A stretch of 64,000 nt of DNA, from the NCBI RefSeq assembly GCF_004353225.1, contig NZ_CP037934.1:2852001-2916000 (forward strand), in the 5' to 3' direction. Of this stretch, positions 9,459 to 19,454 are shown one piece after another. Made by a program: the position numbers and the translations under genes. Position 1 is the first letter of the stretch, and each line of letters starts with the position of its first letter. Source of the DNA: Marinobacter sp. JH2 (GTDB taxonomy: Bacteria > Pseudomonadota > Gammaproteobacteria > Pseudomonadales > Oleiphilaceae). The notes beneath the pieces were generated by a model. That model had not been told where the DNA came from and searched no databases. It saw only the letters and a program-made list of their open reading frames with translations.

Positions 9459-11333
9459 ATGCAGGCCGAACTGCTGGACATTCAAAATCACATTACCCAA
9501 CACGCGCCCTTTGACGAAATGTCCGACGAGTTGCTGGACAAAATCGTCACCAACATCGAGGTGGTTTACGTCCGTGCAGGAACGCACATCGTCGAGCTCG
9601 GCCATCAAGCCGATAGCCTGCATTACGTTCGCAGTGGCGCTGTCGAGATCTATCGGCGCTCGGGCGAGCTGTACAGCCGGGCGGGTGAGGGTGAGATTTT
9701 CGGTCAGTTCGGCCTGATGATGAACAAAAAAGTGCGCTTCCCGGTCAAAGCCATCGAAGACAGTCTGATCTACAAAATTCCCGATCATATCTTTCATTAC
9801 CTTTGGGAGCATGACGACAACTTCGCCGACTTCGTTGAAATCGAGGACCGCAGTCGTCTGCGCTCCGCCGTCTCGCGCCGGGAAAAATCGAACGAGCTCA
9901 TGACGGCGAAAGTGACCCGGCTGATTTCCCGAGCGCTGGTGTCCGCGCCTACTACAGTGCGTTTGCAAGAAGCGGCGCGGATTATGACTGACAACGGCGT
10001 ATCGTCCTTGCCGCTGATGGACGAAAGCGGCGACACACCAAAACTAGTGGGCATTATTACCGACCGGGATCTACGCACCCGGGCCGTGAACTACGCCTTA
10101 GCCTCTGAAACCCCCGTCTGTGAAATCATGACGGAAGAGCTGATCACCATCCGTAGCCGGGCCTTTATCTTTGAAGCCATGCTGACCATGCTGCACAACA
10201 ACGTGCACCACCTGCCAGTGATGGACGGCAATGAAGTGCGCGGGGTTATCGCTCTATCGGACATCATCAAATACGAAAGCCAGAGCAGTATCTATCTGGT
10301 CAGCAACATCTTCCGCCAACAGAATGTGAAGGGCTTGAAGAAAATCAGTGTAGACGTGCGCGACAGTTTCGTGCGCATGGTCAACGAAGATGCCAATTCC
10401 CACATGGTCGGCAGCGCCATGGCCGGCATTGGCCGCAGTTTCAGCCAGCGCCTGCTGGAACTGGCGGAAGAAAAACTCGGCCCCCCGCCCATTCCATACT
10501 GCTACATGGCCTTGGGGTCTATGGCACGGGACGAACAACTGGTCGTAACCGATCAAGATAACGCCCTGATACTCGACGACAGTTTCATTCCGGAAGAACA
10601 CGACGAATATTTCCTGGCAATGGCCAAGTTCGTGTCAGACGGCCTCGCCGAGTGCGGCTACACCTATTGCACCGGTGACATCATGGCCACCAACCCAAAA
10701 TGGCGCCAGCCCCTGAAGGTGTGGAAAAAATACTTCACCGAATGGATTGATAATCCTAACGGCCAAACGCTACTCAACAGCAACATTTTCTTCGACCTGG
10801 ATGGCATTCACGGTGAAACCGATTTCGCCGAGCAATTGAAAACCCTGGTCGCCGACAAAGCTTCCAGCAGCCAGAGATTTCTGACGCTGATGGCACGCAA
10901 TGCCTTGAACCGCACACCGCCACTTGGCTTCTTCCGCACCTTCGTGCTGGAAGAAGACGGCAAGCACCAAAAAACCTTCAATCTGAAGCGGCGGGGCACC
11001 GCGCCGCTGTCCGATCTGATCCGCGTGCACGCACTGGCCTGCGGATCTCGCTCCCAGAACTCGTTTGAGCGCTTGAAAGACATTGCCGAAACCAAACTGC
11101 TGGTCGATGACGATGCCGGCAACCTGCGTGATGCCCTGGAGTTTATATCCATTGTCCGAGTTCGCCATCAGGCCTTAGCCATCGAAGAAGGCCGCGAGCC
11201 CGACAACAACGTGCGTCCTGAAGACTTGTCCCCCTTTGAGCGAAGTCATCTGAAAGACGCCTTTCAGATTGTCAGCAATGCTCAGAGATTCCTCAGATTC
11301 CGCTACAACGCAGGGACGGTCAGGAATGCCTAG
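9459..11333 (+). CDS. cNMP-binding / twin-CBS / DUF294 putative nucleotidyltransferase
   Basis: Multidomain protein of 624 residues. Residues 15-135 form a cyclic-nucleotide-binding-like beta-roll (VRAGTHIVELGHQADSLHYV, then GEIFGQFGLM). Residues 155-270 are two CBS repeats (PTTVRLQEAARIM; VRGVIALSDI). After that comes a DUF294 nucleotidyltransferase-like domain with LGSMARDEQLVVTDQDNAL, where GS...DQD resembles the GlnD/GlnE active site. The C-terminal 150 residues match the DUF294-associated domain. The substrate of such proteins is unknown; a ligand-sensing nucleotidyltransferase is inferred. It overlaps the next gene, an exonuclease, by eight bases, so the pair is translationally coupled. 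Confidence 0.88.
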   Translation: MQAELLDIQNHITQHAPFDEMSDELLDKIVTNIEVVYVRAGTHIVELGHQADSLHYVRSGAVEIYRRSGELYSRAGEGEIFGQFGLMMNKKVRFPVKAIEDSLIYKIPDHIFHYLWEHDDNFADFVEIEDRSRLRSAVSRREKSNELMTAKVTRLISRALVSAPTTVRLQEAARIMTDNGVSSLPLMDESGDTPKLVGIITDRDLRTRAVNYALASETPVCEIMTEELITIRSRAFIFEAMLTMLHNNVHHLPVMDGNEVRGVIALSDIIKYESQSSIYLVSNIFRQQNVKGLKKISVDVRDSFVRMVNEDANSHMVGSAMAGIGRSFSQRLLELAEEKLGPPPIPYCYMALGSMARDEQLVVTDQDNALILDDSFIPEEHDEYFLAMAKFVSDGLAECGYTYCTGDIMATNPKWRQPLKVWKKYFTEWIDNPNGQTLLNSNIFFDLDGIHGETDFAEQLKTLVADKASSSQRFLTLMARNALNRTPPLGFFRTFVLEEDGKHQKTFNLKRRGTAPLSDLIRVHALACGSRSQNSFERLKDIAETKLLVDDDAGNLRDALEFISIVRVRHQALAIEEGREPDNNVRPEDLSPFERSHLKDAFQIVSNAQRFLRFRYNAGTVRNA

Positions 11334-12048
11334 TAACATCAAGAGTCGGAATAGCAAACAAAACTGGCCGGAAAATTATCGCACGCAAGTTCAGAAAGCC
11401 GTTGACCCAAGAATTCGCGCATTTTACGAAGTCGGTTGCCCCAACCCGGAAACGCCGATCAAAGACGTTCCGCTGCTGGCACTGGATTTTGAGACCACCG
11501 GGCTGGATGTAACCCAACACTCAATCGTGAGTATCGGCTTGGTTCCATTCACGCTGAAAGGCATCCAGCTTGGCAAAGCGTGGCACCAGATTGTACGCCC
11601 GAAACTGCCGTTGCATCAGGAGTCGGTCGCCATTCACGGCATCACCCACGCTGAAATTCAAGACGCACCTGATCTGGAAGAAGTGCTCGACCCTCTGTTT
11701 GAACACCTGATTGGGCGAATACCGGTGGTGCATTATCGTAATATCGAACGCCCTTTTCTTAATACCGCTTTGCAATGGCGGTTAAACGAACAACTGCGTT
11801 TTCCGGTCATCGACACCATGGCCATCGAGGCTTACCTGCACCCCCGGCGGCGGCCTTCGCGCTGGCAACAACTCGTGGGCAAAAAGCCCACATCAATCCG
11901 CCTGCCCGATAGCCGAACCCGCTATGGTTTGCCTCACTACGCCGGCCACAGTGCCCTGATTGATGCCATTGCGACTGCCGAACTGTTACAAGCCCAGATT
12001 GCTCATCATTTCAGCCCGGACACGCCCGTCGGTGACCTATGGGTATAG
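11326..12048 (+). CDS. DnaQ-like 3'-5' exonuclease (DEDDh family)
   Basis: Exonuclease-fold protein of 240 residues. Exo I is LLALDFETTGLD, with D54 and E56. HGITHAEI and the VVHYRNIERPFLNTAL block follow as Exo II, and HSALIDA gives the DEDDh histidine and last aspartate. This resembles the proofreading epsilon subunit and the stand-alone DnaQ-like exonucleases found beside cNMP/CBS/DUF294 proteins. The ATG sits inside the end of the preceding gene with AGGA close by, so the reading begins at MPSNIKSRN. Its nucleic-acid substrate cannot be told from sequence. RNase T and PolC-type exonucleases are alternatives within the same fold. Confidence 0.86.
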   Translation: MPSNIKSRNSKQNWPENYRTQVQKAVDPRIRAFYEVGCPNPETPIKDVPLLALDFETTGLDVTQHSIVSIGLVPFTLKGIQLGKAWHQIVRPKLPLHQESVAIHGITHAEIQDAPDLEEVLDPLFEHLIGRIPVVHYRNIERPFLNTALQWRLNEQLRFPVIDTMAIEAYLHPRRRPSRWQQLVGKKPTSIRLPDSRTRYGLPHYAGHSALIDAIATAELLQAQIAHHFSPDTPVGDLWV

Positions 12049-12111
12049 GTCACCGTAGCCCAAGCCCTTTGCAACCGTTAGAATGGAATCACATTTACCA
12101 AAGAGTTCAAA

Positions 12112-12690
12112 GTGACCGAATCAACCATTAAAAAAACCCCTATCGATGCCTTCAAACGGGCTCGAAGAATGTGGTTAAAAGGGGAAAAGATCAGCCTTGC
12201 CGCCCTTGCCGACGACTTAGGTATCGGCCGTGCGACCCTGTTCCGCTGGGTGGGCAATCGTGATCTGCTGATTGGTGAAATTTTATGGTCGCTTTACGAA
12301 CCTCTGTACAAAGAAGCTCGCGAGATAACCCCCGGGCATGGCGTTGATTACGTGGTTGGTGTGTTTCGTCATATCAACATCACCATTCTGCATTTCTCAC
12401 CACTGCGAAAGTTCCTGCATCAAGACCCGGAATACGCCTTGAAGATGCTCACCTCGTCGCACTCCACGCTGCACGCCCGAACCGTAGAAGTGAATACCCG
12501 CTTACTGAAGGATGAGATACGCACCGGGCACCTGACTCCGCCCATGAACATTCAGAGCTTGTCGTACTTCATGGTTCGCATCGCGGAGTCCTGTCTTTAC
12601 AGTGACATTATCGGCGGCCGCGAACCCAGAGAAGAGGAGCTGGAAGACGCCTGCACGGCCGTACGGATTTTGCTCGGTGGAAAAGTTTAG
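12112..12690 (+). CDS. TetR-type transcriptional regulator (QsdR-like)
   Basis: 192-residue regulator that starts with GTG. The N-terminal helix-turn-helix is seen in ISLAALADDLGIGRATLFRWVGNRDLLIGEIL at about residues 28-60, in short blocks typical of TetR proteins. The remaining helical part resembles the QsdR group, whose ligands are mostly unknown. It starts 64 bases after the exonuclease gene and is followed by a clear intrinsic terminator. No obvious target gene is adjacent except the convergent SNF transporter, so its regulon is open. Confidence 0.82.
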   Translation: MTESTIKKTPIDAFKRARRMWLKGEKISLAALADDLGIGRATLFRWVGNRDLLIGEILWSLYEPLYKEAREITPGHGVDYVVGVFRHINITILHFSPLRKFLHQDPEYALKMLTSSHSTLHARTVEVNTRLLKDEIRTGHLTPPMNIQSLSYFMVRIAESCLYSDIIGGREPREEELEDACTAVRILLGGKV

Positions 12691-12730
12691 CCCGCTGCAC
12701 GCTCGAACCAACGTCATTTGAGCAGACACA

Positions 12731-12766
12731 AAAAAACCCGGCGCTGTTCTCAGCGCCGGGTTTTCT
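12731..12766. terminator. Bidirectional intrinsic terminator
   Basis: Nine-base perfect stem (cccggcgct / agcgccggg) with a six-base loop, preceded by a run of A and followed by TTTTCTTTT. It lies between the convergent TetR and SNF transporter genes and can serve both strands. Confidence 0.88.
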
Positions 12767-12785
12767 TTTATCAGGCTAGTGCTTG

Positions 12786-14168
12786 TTAACCCATCAGGTT
12801 GTAGACAAACACAATCACAACAGCGACTGGCGTGACATAGCGAATCAGCACGTGCCAAAGCGTAAAGGCAGCGCCTTTCATCACTAGATCAGACTGCAGT
12901 GTTTCCTTGGTTACAAACCAACCCACAAACAGAGCGGTCAGCAAACCGGATAGCGGCAGCATGATGTTCGCTGTGAAATAGTCCAGCAGGTCGAACATAG
13001 TTTTGCCCTCAAACGCGGCAAACATGCCCAGCGGCGTGACATCTGACCAAACGTTCAGGGACAAAATGGACACAATGCCCAGCGCCCAACACGCACCACC
13101 GGCCAGAATCGCACTGAACGTACGACCCATCTCGGTTTTTTCCTCAACCCACTCAACCACAGGCTCTAGCAGCGAGATACCGGATGTCCAAGCTGCAAAC
13201 AGCAGCAGCACGAAGAACAGAGTGCCAAACAGACCACCCATCGGCATGTTGCCGAAGGCAAGCGGCAGCGTTTGGAAAATCAGACCAGGGCCGGCACCCG
13301 CTTCCAGACCGTTGGCAAACACCACGGGGAAAATAGCCAAACCGGCCAACAGGGCAACCACCGTGTCCATCAAAGCAACGCTCACGGCGGTACGGCCAAT
13401 GGGCACATCACGACTCAAATACGAGCCATACGCCATCATGATGGCCATACCCAAACTCAACGTGAAGAAGGCATGGCCAAGTGCGACCAGTACACCTTTA
13501 ACAGTCAGCGCCTCAAAATTCGGCGTGAACAGGAAGCTGACTGCCTCGCCGAAATGGCCGGTTGTGGTTGCATAACCAACCACAACCAGCAACAACACGA
13601 ACAAGGCTGGCATCAGAATAGTAACCGCACGCTCCAGACCGCCTTTCAAACCGCGGGACACAACAAATACCACCAGGGCCATAAACAAGGTGTGCCAAGC
13701 CAATAGCTGCACCGGGCTGGCTAAAAGATCGCCGAACAGCTTGCCAACGGTTTCAGCGGTGCCGCCAGTGAAATCGCCCATAGCAGAATGGCCGATGTAG
13801 GAAGCGGCCCAGCCACCAATCACCGAATAGAATGACAGAATAATAAACGCAGCGAACATGCCGACAATCGCAGATATCCGCCAGGCTGGAGACGCGAGGT
13901 TACGCTCTGCCACCAGACGGAAGCTGGCGATCGGGTTATGACGGCCATTTCGACCGATAAACACTTCCGCCATCATAATGGGGATACCGATAATGAAAAT
14001 ACAAAGTAGGTATACCAGTACAAAGGCACCGCCACCGTTCTCACCGGTTACATACGGGAACTTCCAAACGTTACCCAGGCCCACGGCTGACCCGGTCGCC
14101 GCCAGAATAAACGCGAGTCTTGACGACCAAAGTCCGCGCGAACCAGCTGCGGAGTTAGACTGTGTCAT
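12786..14168 (-). CDS. Sodium-dependent transporter, neurotransmitter:sodium symporter (SNF/NSS) family
   Basis: About 460 residues with around 11-12 membrane helices. The N-terminal LAFILAATGSAVGLGNVWKF and YVTGENGGGAFVLVYLLC are the sodium- and substrate-site signature of LeuT-like symporters. It would import an amino acid or a related solute with sodium, which suits a marine cell. The chosen ATG at 14168 has AGGAAG eight bases ahead; a longer frame begins 48 bases upstream without a ribosome site. The substrate cannot be predicted. It is a single-gene unit between a terminator and an inverted repeat. Confidence 0.9.
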   Translation of the reverse strand: MTQSNSAAGSRGLWSSRLAFILAATGSAVGLGNVWKFPYVTGENGGGAFVLVYLLCIFIIGIPIMMAEVFIGRNGRHNPIASFRLVAERNLASPAWRISAIVGMFAAFIILSFYSVIGGWAASYIGHSAMGDFTGGTAETVGKLFGDLLASPVQLLAWHTLFMALVVFVVSRGLKGGLERAVTILMPALFVLLLVVVGYATTTGHFGEAVSFLFTPNFEALTVKGVLVALGHAFFTLSLGMAIMMAYGSYLSRDVPIGRTAVSVALMDTVVALLAGLAIFPVVFANGLEAGAGPGLIFQTLPLAFGNMPMGGLFGTLFFVLLLFAAWTSGISLLEPVVEWVEEKTEMGRTFSAILAGGACWALGIVSILSLNVWSDVTPLGMFAAFEGKTMFDLLDYFTANIMLPLSGLLTALFVGWFVTKETLQSDLVMKGAAFTLWHVLIRYVTPVAVVIVFVYNLMG

Positions 14169-14255
14169 GTGTTTTTCTTCCTGTGCTTTTGGCTGAGGAA
14201 ACTGCAATTTATGCACGCCGGTTTAAGGTACCGTCGCAGTTGGTGCAGAATTCTG

Positions 14256-14285
14256 CCAGCACTGGCGACATGATGCCAGTGCTGG
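14256..14285. repeat. Perfect 11-bp inverted repeat between SNF transporter and chemoreceptor genes
   Basis: CCAGCACTGGC and its exact complement are separated by eight bases. It lies downstream of the chemoreceptor gene and upstream of the SNF gene, both on the minus strand. On the minus strand no T-run follows; on the plus strand CCTTTTG follows. It could be a weak terminator or an operator for the SNF gene. Confidence 0.5.
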
Positions 14286-14338
14286 CCTTTTGAGGAGCGC
14301 TCGAAGGCGCCCACTTATTCTTCTCAAGCTACCGATGT

Positions 14339-15913
14339 TTAACGGTTTTTATCGATAAAACGGGCAACCAAGTCTTTCAAACCGTGAGCCATAGTACTCA
14401 GTTTGTCACTACTGCTCCGAGCGGCTTCCGCCTGCTCATCACTCTGATCCGCCAGACCTGCAATGTTCACAATCTGTTGATTAATTTCATCAGAGACCTG
14501 GCTCTGCTCTTCGAACGCCGCCGACATCGTGATGAAACTGTCAGAAATGGAATCAACGGAGCTGACAATCGCATTCAGCGCACCAACTGCGCCTTGGACT
14601 TTGCTCAGCCCGTCACCCGCGATGGCCTCACCGGCCCGAACGGCCTCATTGGTTTCTTCGACCTGAGCTCGAAAACTTTCGATGACTTCCTGAATCTTAA
14701 CCGTAGACTCTCGCGTGCGCTGAGCCAAAGAACGTACTTCATCGGCGACCACGGCGAAGCCACGCCCTTGTTCTCCGGCTCGCGCCGCTTCAATCGCCGC
14801 ATTCAGCGCAAGCAGGTTGGTTTGATCAGCGATGTCTGAAATCAGATTAGCTGCTTCGCCAATGGTTTGAGTAGACTCGCCCAAACGACTAACCGAGGCA
14901 CCAATACTGCCAACCCGATCAACCAATTGCTCAATGGCTGCCAGAGCTTCGGTACTGCGCGCACTGCCGTCATGGGCCAGACGATTCGCCTGCTCGGCTT
15001 CTTGGGCATTGTCGTTGACGGCCGAAGCCACTTCCTGAATGGAGGCGGTCATTTCATTGATCGCTGACGCTGTCTGATCCGTTTCAGCGCGCTGACGAGC
15101 AATAGCCCCGGCGCCGTCAGTAATAAAGGTGTGTGAAGCCTGCGCCTGATCGTTCAAATACTCAGCCTGATCATCAATTCTGGCCAGCGCCGTCCGCAAA
15201 CGCGCTTCCTCGCTCACCAATACCAAAGACAGCCTCGAAAAAAGCCCTTGCTCGCTGGAGTAGGTCTGAGCAATCAACGGATCCTGAAACGCGTCTTTTC
15301 GAAGCCCCAGAACGCTTTTCAGGCGTTTGGTCACCGAACCATAGATCCACCACGCCGCCAAACCATGCCCCAGAGTAGCAACAACCACGGTCCACACAGG
15401 CGACGTCAGCTGTAACGCCAGCAACGTAAGCCCTAATGATACGATGAATGGAGCGCCTGAGCGCAGCGTAGACATTATGCGGCTGATACGCGCCGATGGC
15501 ATCCGGCCTGCCGAAAGCCGTGCATACAGCTTTTGCGTCCGTTCGACCTGCTCCCGGGTGGTGGCGACACGTACCGATTCGTAGCCGACTTTTTCGCCAG
15601 CTTCCCATATAGGGGTAACGTAAGCGCTAACCCAGTAATAGTCACCGCACTTGGTGCGATTTTTCACAACACCCATCCAGGCTTTACCCGCTTTCAGGTA
15701 ACCCCACATGTTGGCAAAGGTCGCTACCGGCATATCGGGGTGACGAATCAGGTTGTGTGGCTGGCCAATCAGTTCATCGCGCGGATACCCGCTGATGGTT
15801 TCGAAATCATCATTGCAGTAGGTGATCACGCCCCTGAGGTCGGTGGTACTGATCAGCCGCATGCCAGCGGCCACGTCGATTTCTTTATCGGTGACCGGTA
15901 GATTTTCACGCAT
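14339..15913 (-). CDS. PAS-containing methyl-accepting chemotaxis protein (Aer-like)
   Basis: 524-residue chemoreceptor. The N-terminal PAS domain (about residues 15-120) shows [20 protein letters not shown] and the Aer-like [19 protein letters not shown], so it may bind FAD and sense redox or oxygen. Two adjacent membrane segments near residues 155-200 anchor it without a large periplasmic domain. The C-terminal signalling hairpin includes [20 protein letters not shown] and [17 protein letters not shown]. It would signal to CheA/CheW, which are not in the window. The start at ATG 15913 is placed where PAS homology begins; no clear ribosome site is seen. Confidence 0.9.
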   Translation of the reverse strand: MRENLPVTDKEIDVAAGMRLISTTDLRGVITYCNDDFETISGYPRDELIGQPHNLIRHPDMPVATFANMWGYLKAGKAWMGVVKNRTKCGDYYWVSAYVTPIWEAGEKVGYESVRVATTREQVERTQKLYARLSAGRMPSARISRIMSTLRSGAPFIVSLGLTLLALQLTSPVWTVVVATLGHGLAAWWIYGSVTKRLKSVLGLRKDAFQDPLIAQTYSSEQGLFSRLSLVLVSEEARLRTALARIDDQAEYLNDQAQASHTFITDGAGAIARQRAETDQTASAINEMTASIQEVASAVNDNAQEAEQANRLAHDGSARSTEALAAIEQLVDRVGSIGASVSRLGESTQTIGEAANLISDIADQTNLLALNAAIEAARAGEQGRGFAVVADEVRSLAQRTRESTVKIQEVIESFRAQVEETNEAVRAGEAIAGDGLSKVQGAVGALNAIVSSVDSISDSFITMSAAFEEQSQVSDEINQQIVNIAGLADQSDEQAEAARSSSDKLSTMAHGLKDLVARFIDKNR

Positions 15914-16000
15914 AGTACAAAGCGCCCCGAGATATCGTGGAAATGTTGCAAGCATAGCAAGCACTGAGTGGCGACGAAGTAAATCTTTGATTTTCTGACA

Positions 16001-16873
16001 TTAACTGGCCAACTGCATTCGTGCACGAGGGTGGAACCTTGCGTTCACCCAAAGTGAAAGCGCGATCACTGCGCCACCGAGTGCGAGCCGAGCGAGGTCC
16101 GCGTCCCGGTTCCAGATCAATAAATTAACCAACAAGCCTGTAGGCACCAACACGTTATTCATCACCGCCAGCGTGCCGGCATCCACCTCACAAGCTCCGC
16201 GATTCCAGAGATACAGGCCCAGACCGGATGCCGCCAGCCCTAACCATGCAAGAATGCTCCATTGCAGTGTGGTCGCAGGTAACTTGTCGGGGTTACCAAA
16301 AACCAGGAACGACGGCAACGCGATCACCAGCGCACCAAAAAAGAAGTACCCAAATGTGCGATAGCCAGGAAGATCCAACGGATACCTCCGCATTACGTGT
16401 TTATAGCCGACTTGGCCAGCGGCAAATGCGATGTTAGCCACCTGTAGCAATAAAAAGCCGGTCAGGAAGTCCTCGCTTAAGCCATCGTACCGAATGATTC
16501 CTGCTCCCAGGGTTGCAACAAGCGCAGCCATTAAAGCAATCGGGGAAAAGCGGCGAAAAAATGCATCGTCAATCAACGTGACGTATAAAGGCGTAAAGAT
16601 GGTAAACAACAAAACTTCGGGCACCGACAGATAGGCGAAGGAACGGTACAGGCACACATAGGTGATGCCGAATTGCAGCATACCGGTGGCCATGATGCTG
16701 AGCTTCATTCCGGTCGACACACCGCGCCAACGCGTAAATGGCAGAAACACCAAAGAGGCCAATAATACCCGGCTCAATACCGCAAAATCACTATCCACTT
16801 GCCCCGCAAGAAACTCGCCGATCAAACTGAACGAGAAGGCCCACAAGACCGTCACGAGAATCAAAAAAACCAT
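16001..16873 (-). CDS. EamA/DMT-family transporter
   Basis: 290-residue membrane protein with about ten helices arranged as two EamA repeats of roughly 135 residues each. LWAFSFSLIGEFLAG opens the first and GFLLLQVANIAFAAGQVGYK the second. It resembles the carboxylate/amino acid/amine exporters of this superfamily. AAGG lies nine bases before the ATG. Substrate and direction are not predictable. It stands alone, divergent from the MATE gene. Confidence 0.85.
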   Translation of the reverse strand: MVFLILVTVLWAFSFSLIGEFLAGQVDSDFAVLSRVLLASLVFLPFTRWRGVSTGMKLSIMATGMLQFGITYVCLYRSFAYLSVPEVLLFTIFTPLYVTLIDDAFFRRFSPIALMAALVATLGAGIIRYDGLSEDFLTGFLLLQVANIAFAAGQVGYKHVMRRYPLDLPGYRTFGYFFFGALVIALPSFLVFGNPDKLPATTLQWSILAWLGLAASGLGLYLWNRGACEVDAGTLAVMNNVLVPTGLLVNLLIWNRDADLARLALGGAVIALSLWVNARFHPRARMQLAS

Positions 16874-17044
16874 ATCGCAATACCTTAGAAGATCCGGGGT
16901 CGTACTTTACTTGTTTTAGCCGCATTGTGCAGCGCACCAAGCGGTGCAACTCCCTATAAGCGCCGCTCACATGAATGCAGTAAGATTGCCCATTCTTTTT
17001 GAACCTCGCTTTTTCACACACATGCAGCAAAAGCCCTAAGCACC

Positions 17045-18439
17045 ATGGACGAGTCACACCAGCCGTTACCCGAAACCCGACAACCTTTAATGAGCCGTAC
17101 ACTCACCGAGTGGAAAACCTTGGCGTTGCTCGGCGGGCCTATCTTGATCGCGCAAGTGGCGCAAATGGCTAACGGCGTTATTGACACCGTGATGGCAGGC
17201 CATGCCAGTGCCGAGGACCTGGCGGCTGTTGGCATCGGAAGCAGCCTGTGGATGCCACTGTTCCTGTTTTTCATGGGCCTGCTTGGGGCGCTTCAGCCAA
17301 TCATTTCCGGCTACAACGGTGCCCGTACCACCAGCAAAATCATGCCTGCAACCTGGCAGGGCATTTACATTGCGCTGGGCGGCACCGTCGTCATGGCGCT
17401 GCTTCTGACCAACGTGCACCCGGTTCTTGCCTTACTGAACATGGATACCGATACGGCACTCATCACCCAAGGCTATCTAAATGCGTTCGCCTGGGGCATT
17501 CCCGCCATGCTGTTAATGAATGCGCTGCGAGGGCTCACCGACGGTTTGGGCCACACCCGGGTGATCATGATGTTCTCGGTGCTCAGCACCCTGATTAACT
17601 TGCCGCTTAATTACATTTTCATCTACGGCAAGCTTGGGCTTCCCGCCATGGGCGGAGTGGGTTGTGGCTGGGCCACGTCGTTATCAAACGGCATCGCGGC
17701 CATTGCTCTGTTGATCTACTTAAATCGCAGCAAAACCTTCAAGCAGTTTCACCTATTGGCGGAACGGGTTAAGCCCAATATCGCGGGCATCCATTACATT
17801 CTAAAGCTTGGCGTGCCTATCGGCTTTACCATCTTTGTCGAAGCCAGCATGTTTTCCGTGATCGCGCTGTTTTTGGCACCGCTGGGGCCGGTGATTGTCG
17901 CCGGCCACCAAATCGCACTAAACGTTGTGTCGTTGCTGTTCATGCTACCGCTGAGCATCGGCATGGCCCTCACGTTAAGGGTCAGTTTTTTGGTGGGTGC
18001 CCGAGCGCCCGACAGCGCCCGTTTGATCTCGCGCAGCTCGCTGCTACTGGCTTCGGCCGTCGCTTTGGTGTTTGCAACATTGCTTTTCGTTTTTTCCGGC
18101 TCTATTGCGGCGCTTTACACCAACGACCCACAGGTACAATCGGTGACCATTCGGTTGCTTTCTTTTGCCGCCATGTTCCAGATCGCTGACGTCATCCAGG
18201 TTACCTGCATCAGCGCTCTGAGGGGCTATAAAGACACCCGCGTCCCCATGCTGATCATGCTGTTTTCGTTTTGGGTGGTAGGGTTGCCGCTGGGATACGT
18301 GTTGACGTTTACCGACTGGATCGCACCTTCGCTTGGCGCTGCTGGGTTCTGGGTAGGACTTACCGCCGGTTTAACGTCCGCCAGCCTATTCCTGGGATGG
18401 CGTTTGTTCCGCTACCAACCGCAGGCAGAGGCAGATTAA
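17045..18439 (+). CDS. MATE-family multidrug efflux transporter (NorM-like)
   Basis: 464 residues and about 12 membrane helices in two MatE halves. LALLGGPILIAQVAQMANGVIDTVMAG opens the first half in short conserved blocks, and LKLGVPIGFTIFVEASMFSV the second. NorM-type pumps export cationic drugs or dyes in exchange for sodium or protons. ATG 17045 was used, though ATG 17090 would also keep all helices; neither has a strong ribosome site. It is divergent from the EamA gene and converges on a diguanylate cyclase gene. Confidence 0.9.
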   Translation: MDESHQPLPETRQPLMSRTLTEWKTLALLGGPILIAQVAQMANGVIDTVMAGHASAEDLAAVGIGSSLWMPLFLFFMGLLGALQPIISGYNGARTTSKIMPATWQGIYIALGGTVVMALLLTNVHPVLALLNMDTDTALITQGYLNAFAWGIPAMLLMNALRGLTDGLGHTRVIMMFSVLSTLINLPLNYIFIYGKLGLPAMGGVGCGWATSLSNGIAAIALLIYLNRSKTFKQFHLLAERVKPNIAGIHYILKLGVPIGFTIFVEASMFSVIALFLAPLGPVIVAGHQIALNVVSLLFMLPLSIGMALTLRVSFLVGARAPDSARLISRSSLLLASAVALVFATLLFVFSGSIAALYTNDPQVQSVTIRLLSFAAMFQIADVIQVTCISALRGYKDTRVPMLIMLFSFWVVGLPLGYVLTFTDWIAPSLGAAGFWVGLTAGLTSASLFLGWRLFRYQPQAEAD

Positions 18440-18473
18440 TAGGCGAGGGAAGTGTCGGGGTCAGAGAATTTCT

Positions 18474-19454
18474 TCAGAAATCATCGCCATATACCACCCG
18501 ATCACGGCCGGATTCTTTGGCCTGATAAAGTGCGTGATCGGCTCTCGACAACCAGCTCGCCACACTCTCGCCATGACGCAGCATCGCCACTCCAAAGGAC
18601 GACGTGACGGGGCCTCCCGGCCCTTTGAGCCACTTTCGCAATCCCTGCTGAAGGTTAGCAACCACGGTTTTCAAGTTGGTTTCATCCAATCCCGGAAACA
18701 ACACCACAAACTCTTCCCCGCCAAACCGGAACAGCTGGTCGGTACGGCGGGTATTTTCCTCAATCAAACCGACCAAATCACGCAGGACGTTATCACCGAC
18801 ACCGTGACCATACTCGTCGTTAATTTTCTTGAAGTAATCAATATCCAGAATCACCAGAGCATAAGACAAGCCGGTGCGTTCTGCATTAGCCGCCGCCATA
18901 TCCAACTCCTGATCCATTGATCGGCGATTCTTCACACCGGTCAATGGATCAATCGTCGCCAACTGCTCAAGGCGATTTCGCTGATCTTTATTGCGCATAG
19001 CAAATACGTAAGAACAGGCACTCACAATCGTGGTGCTGGCAAGGAATGTCCACATTTTCACAGAGGAGGTGAACGCACTCTCAACCGTCATCATCGCCAG
19101 AACAGATACCAGATTGAGAACCGCCGCAATTCGACTGGGCGCTAAGAAAAACGTCGTCACCAAACAAGGGTAGAGCCAAAACAAACCGACTTCACCCACC
19201 CACATACCCACCGCGACCGCACCGGAGCAACAGACTATGGCGAGAAAAATTCCGGAGCGGTAGGTATCGTGGGTTATCCAGGCGTAAATCAAGCTTCCGG
19301 CAAGAGCCACCAAAACGCCGAGATCAATGAAACCTGCGAGCAAGTTGCCATCCAAAAACCGCATGATGGCAAAAGGGGTGATACCAAGAATCGCACTGCC
19401 CGATAGCAGAGTAACGATGGACAACCGGAAATCATTTTTCAGGCGGTAGAGCAT
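18474..19454 (-). CDS. Membrane-bound GGDEF diguanylate cyclase
   Basis: About 326 residues. Five or six N-terminal membrane helices occupy residues 1-155. A GGDEF domain follows, with DPLTGVKNRRSMDQEL, LDIDYFKKINDEYGHGVGD, and the active-site FGGEEFVVLFPG. An RxxD (RRTD) lies five residues before GGEEF, giving an allosteric product-inhibition I-site. It should make cyclic di-GMP. The start is uncertain: ATG 19454 was chosen, but the frame stays open to 19523. The last codons overlap a GGGGTCAGAG-type sequence that resembles the repeat at the right end of the window. Confidence 0.88.
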   Translation of the reverse strand: MLYRLKNDFRLSIVTLLSGSAILGITPFAIMRFLDGNLLAGFIDLGVLVALAGSLIYAWITHDTYRSGIFLAIVCCSGAVAVGMWVGEVGLFWLYPCLVTTFFLAPSRIAAVLNLVSVLAMMTVESAFTSSVKMWTFLASTTIVSACSYVFAMRNKDQRNRLEQLATIDPLTGVKNRRSMDQELDMAAANAERTGLSYALVILDIDYFKKINDEYGHGVGDNVLRDLVGLIEENTRRTDQLFRFGGEEFVVLFPGLDETNLKTVVANLQQGLRKWLKGPGGPVTSSFGVAMLRHGESVASWLSRADHALYQAKESGRDRVVYGDDF

